Shown: in pieces, positions 59,101-64,000 of the stretch
How positions within the stretch are numbered: position 1 is the first letter of the stretch
Layout of the letters: every line of letters starts with the position of its first letter
DNA from: Limanda limanda
Taxonomy: Eukaryota; Chordata; Actinopteri; Pleuronectiformes; Pleuronectidae
Direction of reading: 5' to 3'
Assembly (NCBI RefSeq): GCF_963576545.1
Contig: NC_083645.1
Span: 186,001-250,000, forward strand
DNA length: 64,000 bases
The notes under the pieces: model-generated
What the model was told of the DNA's origin: nothing
The model's database searches: none
What the model saw: the letters and a program-made list of their open reading frames with translations, nothing else
Made by a program: the position numbers and the translations under genes

Positions 59101-59619
59101 AATAAAATTATAACAATCATAACTACTAGTCTGTCAGAGCTGAAACCTGAGGGAACACAACTGTGCCTGGTGTCTCTCTCCTCCCCCTCCCCCCATATCT
59201 CTCTCTTCTCTCCCTTCTTGTCCACCCATCCCTCCTCTCCTCCCCATTTTTCTCTTCTCACCCCAACCGGTCGAGGCAGATGTCTTGACCTGCTTTTATG
59301 TGCCTTAAGTTAATGTATATTATGATTTAGCGCTATACAAATAAAATGTAATTGAAATTAATTTCTTAATAATCATAATTGGCATATCCAGGGCCATTCT
59401 CAAGCATCAGTAAGCATAAGCTGGTGGCTGGCTGTTGCTTGATGGTGGTGTGTAAACTGGTGTTACCTGGAAAACATGTCTGCAGGTGTTCAGTTAGGGC
59501 CTCCTGAGTGACAGGCCTATGGGCAGAGTTCATCGCAGAGACAGCCAATAGCAACACCTCTCCCAAAGGAAAGAACTGCGATTGGCTGATGGGGGACATA
59601 CTGATGGGTGACACATCAC
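43913..59619 (-). CDS. stox2: STOX2, storkhead-box winged-helix protein (exon 1 outside window)
   Basis: STOX2 is a nuclear storkhead-box factor with one winged-helix DNA-binding domain, studied in placenta and neural tissue. The visible coding parts 59619-59467, 47612-45248 and 44117-43913 join in frame with GT/AG borders (153, 2365 and 205 nt, about 907 codons). The winged helix spans the end of exon 2 and the start of exon 3 (SPISMSPISQSQFFPLGE, VTQEALTEHLQTCFPG, then YPTTDGYFIVTPQTYFITPS). The rest is a long low-complexity region with conserved blocks (FGLKLFRLSFKKDKTKQ, EMEIIRRINPDLTVEN, SHSHTQERKSRNERSDKAKE, SFDYYNVSDDDE, MQWLLEREKERDLQRRFE, DSMDSSSITVDSGFNSPR). The human protein is about 926 residues, so only the first exon is missing. 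Confidence 0.95.
44118..45247. other. stox2 last intron, with a LINE-tail repeat and (TG)n
   Basis: 44870-45000 (TTTTCTCCAATCACC, GGCAGATGTCCG, CCTGTTAAAAGTTTTTTCCC) resembles the common teleost LINE 3' tail that is also at 59160-59350. 45215-45232 is (TG)9, 15 bases from the exon 3 donor site. Confidence 0.55.
45248..47612 (-). CDS. stox2: stox2 exon 3 (large exon)
   Basis: Acceptor TTGTTCTTAG before 47612, donor GTGAGA after 45248. Residues upstream of VPTPTEEVLHH in the open frame (up to 47661) are intron readthrough. It codes the C-terminal part of the winged helix and almost all of the rest of the protein. Several plus- and minus-strand open frames inside it are shadows. Confidence 0.95.
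47613..48083. other. stox2 intron 2, 3' part
   Basis: AT-rich intron, no recognised repeat before the hAT at 48084. Confidence 0.4.
48084..48622. mobile_element. hAT MITE, 539 bp
   Basis: Exact 8-bp duplication ATTCACAT (48076-48083 and 48623-48630). Ends are TAGGGATGGG and CCCATCCCTA; subterminal ATCGATTAAT-rich inverted segments run to about 60 bases. The centre (about 48185-48400) is GC-rich with a plus-strand frame (48225-48515) I cannot identify. Confidence 0.9.
48806..49860. mobile_element. hAT element carrying an ado gene fragment (Pack-type)
   Basis: Exact 8-bp duplication TTGTGTAG (48798-48805 and 49861-49868). Ends are TATGGCTGAAT at the left and GTTCAGCCCTA at the right, with subterminal GCGATTAAAACGCGAT at the left and AATATTGCAATTAGATTA at the right. 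Its interior (about 48890-49263 or beyond) is the 5' half of an ado coding sequence. No transposase. It lies in stox2 intron 2, about 1.2 kb from exon 3, on the opposite strand. Confidence 0.9.
48940..49356 (+). pseudogene. ado fragment: 5' half of 2-aminoethanethiol (cysteamine) dioxygenase
   Basis: The frame starts MPRDNKTPLPQKIAKQACIP and continues with DLKIAPRKSK, PLVTYMHICETEMFSMGMF and IPLHDHPDMNKMLKV, a clear match to ADO, the non-haem iron thiol dioxygenase that oxidises cysteamine and N-terminal cysteines. ADO is about 270 residues; the match stops at residue 108. The remaining 30 residues (FTPPHVCCVVAQ...) are not ADO. Two of the three iron-ligand His are present (HDH motif) but the third and the rest of the cupin are missing, so it cannot be active. 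At the break the DNA reads CTCAAG/GTCTTT, compatible with a splice donor. The GC-rich codon use differs sharply from the AT-rich surroundings. The fragment is inside a hAT. Confidence 0.85.
49869..51040. other. stox2 intron 2, no feature recognised
   Basis: AT-rich; short open frames (for example 50709-51020) without similarity I recognise. Confidence 0.4.
51044..51900. mobile_element. hAT half with nested TTAA element, longer variant
   Basis: Starts CAGGGGTTTTCAACTGG and continues, in inverted orientation, like 26701-26570 down to AGAAGGAAGTTTTAA. At 51170 the TTAA element begins (AGGAGACATATCATG), matching 26563-26233 as far as CTCCGGGGAGAGAC. After that it carries 450 or more extra bases absent from the first copy. 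Its far end was not found. Open frames at 51314-51869 are unrecognised. Confidence 0.6.
51901..52502. other. stox2 intron 2, unassigned
   Basis: Includes a GC-rich block near 52190-52290 with GGCGCTTCAGCGTCCGGTGT and GGCGCTTCGGCGTTGC repeats, probably part of a MITE. No ends were identified. Confidence 0.35.
52503..52847. repeat. hAT fragment with AACTAGTTCA motifs
   Basis: CAGTGTTGTGCAATTTC starts a run of GAACTAGTTCA and GTTCAGTTCAT motifs. It is interrupted by the hAT at 52848 and appears to resume after 53968 (the GTTGTCTT target is part of it). Related ends are at 34225 and near 59940. Confidence 0.5.
52848..53960. mobile_element. hAT element, 1113 bp, nested
   Basis: Exact 8-bp duplication GTTGTCTT (52840-52847 and 53961-53968). 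Ends are CAGTGTTGCCAACTCC and AGTTGGCAACACTG. Both flanks repeat the AGTCGCTAGAT/AAGTCGCCAGAT motif. Inside, from about 53448, TAGAGGTGTGGAAATG with AAGATGCATCACGATG looks like part of another, older hAT. No intact transposase. Confidence 0.9.
53969..54457. other. Repeat-derived stretch
   Basis: Continuation of the element interrupted at 52847, then GC-moderate sequence (TGTATAACCGTCTCCTCCTC and GTTACCGGCCAGACAGCGAG). No coding assignment. Confidence 0.35.
54458..54824 (+). repeat. Solo LTR, 367 bp
   Basis: Starts TGTAACGGACTGG, ends GGACGCTACA. Flanked by ATAT on both sides (54454-54457 and 54825-54828), a possible 4-bp duplication. It has a TATA-like AGTATATTTAAG near 54543 and a polyadenylation signal AATAAAG near 54768. 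No internal retroviral genes adjoin, so it is a solo LTR left by recombination. The plus direction is set by the poly(A) signal. Confidence 0.75.
54829..55173. other. stox2 intron 2, unassigned
   Basis: AT-rich, with short A and T runs; nothing recognised. Confidence 0.35.
55176..57474 (-). mobile_element. Tc1/mariner element interrupted by a hAT
   Basis: TA at 55174-55175 and 57475-57476. Ends are CAGTTGCTATCAGAAATATT at the left and AATATTTCTGATTGCAACTG at the right. Without the hAT (56104-57147 plus its duplication) it is about 1.25 kb. The minus-strand transposase remnant begins near 56097 (MGKTKELPQK), has LWTDETKLQLF near 55915 (first Asp) and SPDLNPIENLWWDLI near 55580 (Glu), and is frame-broken. 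The helix-turn-helix part is deleted. Confidence 0.9.
56104..57147 (+). mobile_element. BED-type hAT, deleted, inside the Tc1
   Basis: Flanks ATTGCAAG (56096-56103) and ATTGCAAC (57148-57155) differ at one base. Ends are TAGGGGTGCAACG and GTTGCAGCCCTA, with subterminal TAGTCGACG/CGACTA inverted motifs. Inside, about 56375-56487 on the plus strand reads VRENSTLNSPKKTTCNIC and later HVRRRH, a BED zinc-finger remnant, after a stop. The remaining transposase is gone. A long open frame on the other strand across the Tc1 junction is an artefact. Confidence 0.85.
57477..58064. repeat. Old hAT fragments
   Basis: 57560-57660 (TTCTTGAGTCTTAGATGCAT and CATTGAT-like context) resembles the inner part of 53448-53560 (TCTTGATTCTAAGATGCATC). 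No ends preserved. Confidence 0.4.
58065..58130 (-). repeat. (TTGA)n-tailed repeat, 3' end
   Basis: CAATCAATCAATCAAATTTT, TTGTATAGCCCACATTCACA, AATCACAATTCGTG is the reverse complement of the end at 27505-27556. Confidence 0.7.
58131..59155. other. stox2 intron 2, 5' part, unassigned
   Basis: AT-rich. A short ACATCAAGATGCATCATTGG segment near 58220 resembles hAT debris. No gene seen. Confidence 0.4.
59160..59355 (+). repeat. LINE 3' tail (GGTCGAGGCAGATG type)
   Basis: A TCTCTC/TCCTCC-rich run, CACCCCAACCGGTCGAGGCA, then TTTAGCGCTATACAAATAAA. This is a common teleost LINE/SINE 3' tail. It ends about 110 bases before the stox2 exon 2 donor. Confidence 0.6.
59467..59619 (-). CDS. stox2: stox2 exon 2 (winged helix, first half)
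   Basis: Acceptor CTTTTCACAG before 59619, donor GTAACA. 153 nt coding (G)DVSPISMSPISQSQFFPLG, EVLLLAVSAMNSAHRP and VTQEALTEHLQTCFPG, the conserved beginning of the storkhead winged helix. The phase joins exon 3 at G-VPTP. Confidence 0.95.
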
Positions 59620-59639
59620 CTGTGAAAAGACAGAAGCCA

Positions 59640-61860
59640 GACAGTTAAGCTTAATGTTGCACTTCAACTTGATACCTGACCCTGTTGCATGATGAGGCAT
59701 CCTCCATATGTCATGTCATCACTCTAATTCGCAATTTCCTGTCACATCCCTACTTTTATCTAACCAATGATCTCTGAGCAGCTGTGACCAGAGAAACTCT
59801 GTGTTTTCACTGTTCACGTGAACGGGGGTGGAGCCCCGCAGCCTGTGTGTGCTGTCTGGGAATGATCACACACACACTCCTGGTATTTCAAAGGACGTGA
59901 ACGTGACGTTCATCATATGAAAAGTGATTCGTTACAGAAAATAATTGCGCCATTCACAACACTGTACAGGGAGATTACGAAGGGACTGAAGAGCCCTATG
60001 ATGTCTGCTAATAAAGCTTATAGAAAACTATTGCATAACATGTGACGTGCTTTGCCAGCATTAATACTTAATATTCAGCATAAAAGAAATATACACCCAT
60101 AGGTGTTTTGCAATTAGAAAAATAAAACTCTCAGTCCTCGAGTTTTAAAGAAGTTTTTATAGTAGGACACTGTGCATGACAATTTACCCATGAGCCTTAA
60201 ATGTACCGCCCGCAAATTTAATACTTTTTAGCGCTGGTACTGTGTGGCTGGGTTCACACATCGAATTCTCCTGAATTTCCACGGACTATATGTACTAGGA
60301 AGCCAGGCGGAGAAAGTCCGTAGAAACTACGGAGTCTCTCACTCTGACATTTGCGTTTACACATAAAAAATAGATTTTAACTATAAGGGCAGACGCCAGT
60401 ATATTGTATAAGAAAGCATGTAATCTCCGCAGCAGAATTACTATGATACGTCCTGCCGCTGCCTGCCGGTCCACCCCTCACTTGAATGCTGCATAGAGTT
60501 CCCATGTTGTGAACGTGTCTAAGCGGAGTATCTCCTGTTTGTTCATGTGTGACAGATATAGTCCGGACCCATTTGTGAGGACATATCCAGAATTCATGTT
60601 TGAAAATGGCTATAGACCGATCATACTGTAGTACGTCATCACAAACACTTGGCATGAAAACTCAACAAAAGGCATCAACTGTGGACTTTGAGAGTTGCTT
60701 GTCAGAACGCATCAGCACAAGTATATCTGCTCGACGTAAAGAGGAGACATTTTGTGGCAGAAGCAGCCGTTAGATTAAAGCCATGATCCCTCCATTTCCA
60801 CTACACTAGCCACTCCAGACAGACAAGAGCTTACAGGACGGGGAAAATAGTGCGGAGGAAGAGACAGGCTGGCAAAAAACACCTGTGATGCAGAGAAAAG
60901 AAACATAGAGATGAGATAATAACAAGAGCAAGAATGATGAAGCATCCATCTTCCATGTCTCTCTGTAAGCAGTGGTAGTAAACAATTAGCAAGGAGCCTT
61001 TGTCTACCGTGTTAAACCACACCCTCCCCCTTTTTGTCATGCTCGCCCTTCACTGGCTGCCTCCCTCGCTCTCACCCTCCATTTAGTTCTCCTACCTTTC
61101 TTCAACACCTCATTCTTTTTCTAAACCTGTTTTCTCTCTGCTATAGCACATTTCCATCTATCCCTCTCACACACTGTCTCGCTATGTTAAGCTAAGACGA
61201 TAAACTGCCACTACATTCTCGCCAATGAAGACAGACAGACATACAGACTCATACCTTGGCTGTTAGTATCCACTCCTATACTAAAACAAAAGTCCACGGG
61301 TGAGCTTTTCAGTGTAGCTTCCGATGGCAGCGTTGCTCTGTCTGTCTCACAGACGTACTCTGCCCCCCCCACCCCCTTCCTCACTTTTTCTCACACACGT
61401 ATTCTGTACCCTCTCTCTCTCATACACACACGCGCGTGCACACACGTCGTCATTCTCGGTTCTCACCCTCTCACACAAAAATATGCATTCAGTATAGGGA
61501 TACCCATAATCCTTTGCGCCACACAAAGACATGGGGGTGTGACCAATCAAACACTGCCTTACTGTGACCGTGTTTTTTTTTTTTCCTCCCTCACTGTGCA
61601 ATGACCACTGACTTACATGCTGGTGGGTGGGCTGCCAAGAAGGCTACCATGACAAAGCAACCCCAGCTGCCTTTTGCTGCAAATCAGCAACCAGGTTTTG
61701 ATAAGGGATTTTTTTTCTAGAATGAGAAATAATGGAGAGAGGGAGCCAGTAATTGGTCTTTGCCTATAATTTTGTATTCCTTTAGAACCCACTTCTTGTG
61801 GCTTTTTTGGAAAGGATGGAATATTTCTGTACAGGTAACAGTTGGGTCACTGACAAATTT
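59640..61860. other. stox2 intron 1, repeat debris
   Basis: 59800-59965 carries GTTCACGTGAACG, GGACGTGAACGTGACG and a CATTCACAACACTGTA end, like the AGTTCA-type hAT. 60240-60660 (GGTTCACACATCGAATTCTC to TATCCAGAATTC) looks like a MITE without clear ends. 61390-61460 is rich in TCTCTC and CACACA. Stox2 exon 1 was searched for and not found. Confidence 0.45.
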
Positions 61861-62590
61861 AAGGAAGAGTTCACCTATAATGGAAAATTCCTTCATTATC
61901 TAACTCACCACTGTCGATTGGGGGATGGGTGAAGTGTTTGAGCATAAAACACCTTTGGAGTCTCAGGGGTGAACAGTGCTGTAGTCAAATCCAATACAGT
62001 TGAAATAACTGGGGACTCCTTATTCAGACATAATAAAACAGAAAAAAACACAATATGCCTCCATACTGCTTGTTTGGTTTCATCCAAGTATCCTGAAGCC
62101 CCAACATTCAAATTCGACTCAAAACGGCATCATTTACACCATATTTTAAGCCTAAAAGTCCTATATGAAAGTGTCGATGCTAGCGAATGTAGCGATGCTT
62201 ACGTGCACCTCACGTGTGCCCTTCGGTAAGGGCTTGTGTGCAGTGTCTGCGTGTGTTTCCGGTGTGTATGTATGAACATTAATACGGTCCCAGAGGATGA
62301 TATCAGATGACATTTAACCCAAAATGACACCCTTTCAACTGGAATTTGAATGTTGGGGCTTACAGACACTTGGATGACACCACACAAGCAGTATGGAGGC
62401 ATTTTATGTTTTCTTCGGTTTTATTACTTCTGAAGAAGTTGTCACAGTTACTTCACTTGTATTGGATTTGGCTGCAACACTGCTTACCCCTGAGATTCCA
62501 AAAATGTTTTGTGGACTCAAACGCTTAACCTACCCCTCCATCAGCATAATAGTGAGTATGAGAGCATTTTTATTTTCTCCTTTAAGCTTT
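61861..62590. mobile_element. Foldback MITE with arms of about 250 bp
   Basis: The left arm (about 61861-62130: GGAAGAGTTCACCTATAATG, CACCTTTGGAGTCTCAGGGG, ATATGCCTCCATACTGCTTG, GAAGCCCCAACATTCAAATT) is mirrored by the right arm (about 62335-62590: GAATTTGAATGTTGGGGCTT, CAAGCAGTATGGAGGCATTT, CCTGAGATTCCAAAAATG). The extreme right end has diverged. The GGTGAACTAT-type end is well known in teleost MITEs. A partial copy is at 16855-17015. Confidence 0.75.
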
Positions 62591-62914
62591 CCAAAATATA
62601 TTTTTTAAAAACCTTTTTAATATAGATGTAGTACATGTTTTTGAAGCCAGACAAATGGGTTTAATCAAGTATCCTTTGTTAAATAAGTTTTAAAATTGCT
62701 TATATTAATTAATTTACATTATTTTTAACTTCACCAGGTGGCGCAACCATGTTTGTAAAGATATATATATTTTCAAACAATTTAAGTGAAATTGTTGACA
62801 AGTATCCCTTAGTGTCTACACTACCTTACCCATTATTATTTTTTTGTATTCACATTATTTTAAGGTTTTTGCTTATTTGCCAGGTATTCAGTATTAATTA
62901 TCAAAATTTACATT
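62591..62914. other. Unassigned AT-rich stretch
   Basis: Short open frames only; nothing recognised. Confidence 0.35.
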
Positions 62915-63022
62915 TAAATGTTAAATGGTCTGTATTTATATAGCACTTTTCTAGTCTTGATAACCCCTTAAAACGCTTTATAATACTGTTTGCCATTCAC
63001 ACAGACATTCATACAATGCATA
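62915..63022 (-). mobile_element. tRNA-SINE tail, interrupted by Tc1
   Basis: GGTCTGTATTTATATAGCAC, TTTTCTAGTCTTGA and CATTCACACAGACATTCATA match the tail side of the SINE at 40449-40733. The copy is cut at 63022 by the Tc1 insertion. Confidence 0.65.
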
Positions 63023-63024
63023 TA

Positions 63025-64000
<976 letters not shown>

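Noticed and set aside
60377..61601. stox2 exon 1
   Set aside because: No frame here shows the expected N-terminus or a donor in the right phase; exon 1 probably lies beyond 64000.

Overview
This window is vertebrate nuclear DNA. It has short exons with canonical GT/AG junctions, long introns, microsatellites and a dense, nested load of DNA transposons, LINEs, SINEs and LTR elements. The repeat families (Tc1/mariner, many hAT MITEs, Ty3/gypsy, L1/Tx1-like, L2/Rex-like and tRNA-SINE copies) and the two protein-coding genes point to a teleost, probably a percomorph. I cannot name the species from the sequence.

Only two host genes are clear, both on the minus strand. enpp6 (9554-21504) is present from start codon to stop in eight exons. 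They join to an intact 470-residue frame with the signal peptide, the metal ligands and the Ser nucleophile of a choline-specific glycerophosphodiesterase. stox2 (43913-59619) shows three coding exons: the 5' half of the winged helix, the very large third exon, and the last exon. Its first exon must lie beyond base 64000. The two genes are neighbours in human 4q35 as well. As I recall the human map they face each other there, whereas here they run head to tail.

Layout. 1-9.5 kb: layered repeats (Harbinger/MADF remnant, retroviral pol remnant, L1 fragment, a BED-zinc-finger hAT transposase pseudogene broken by a Ty3/gypsy element, the 5' end of an L1, and a 690-bp element carrying a RecQ-type helicase fragment). 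9.5-21.5 kb: enpp6, with repeats in every large intron, including a second copy of the BED-hAT and a Tc1. 21.9-23.3 kb: a large foldback made of 141-bp tandem units, just upstream of enpp6. 24-34 kb: LTR-like sequence, a hAT carrying a nested TTAA element, a minus-strand Ty3/gypsy and several MITEs. 34.5-42.5 kb: a nearly full-length L1-like retrotransposon interrupted by a hAT, a SINE and possibly a solo LTR. 43.9-59.6 kb: stox2; its large intron holds a hAT that carries the 5' half of an ado (cysteamine dioxygenase) gene, a solo LTR, and a Tc1 with a hAT inside it. 60-64 kb: a foldback MITE, a SINE cut by a Tc1, and the start of an L2-like LINE that leaves the window.

The two host genes have no evident joint function: STOX2 is a nuclear winged-helix factor and ENPP6 a membrane or secreted choline-releasing enzyme. 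The most interesting material is in the mobile DNA. It includes gene-fragment capture with exact target-site duplications, an L1 fragment that breaks at a possible splice donor, a symmetric tandem-unit foldback at a promoter, and microsatellites that touch splice sites. No complete new multi-gene system is visible.
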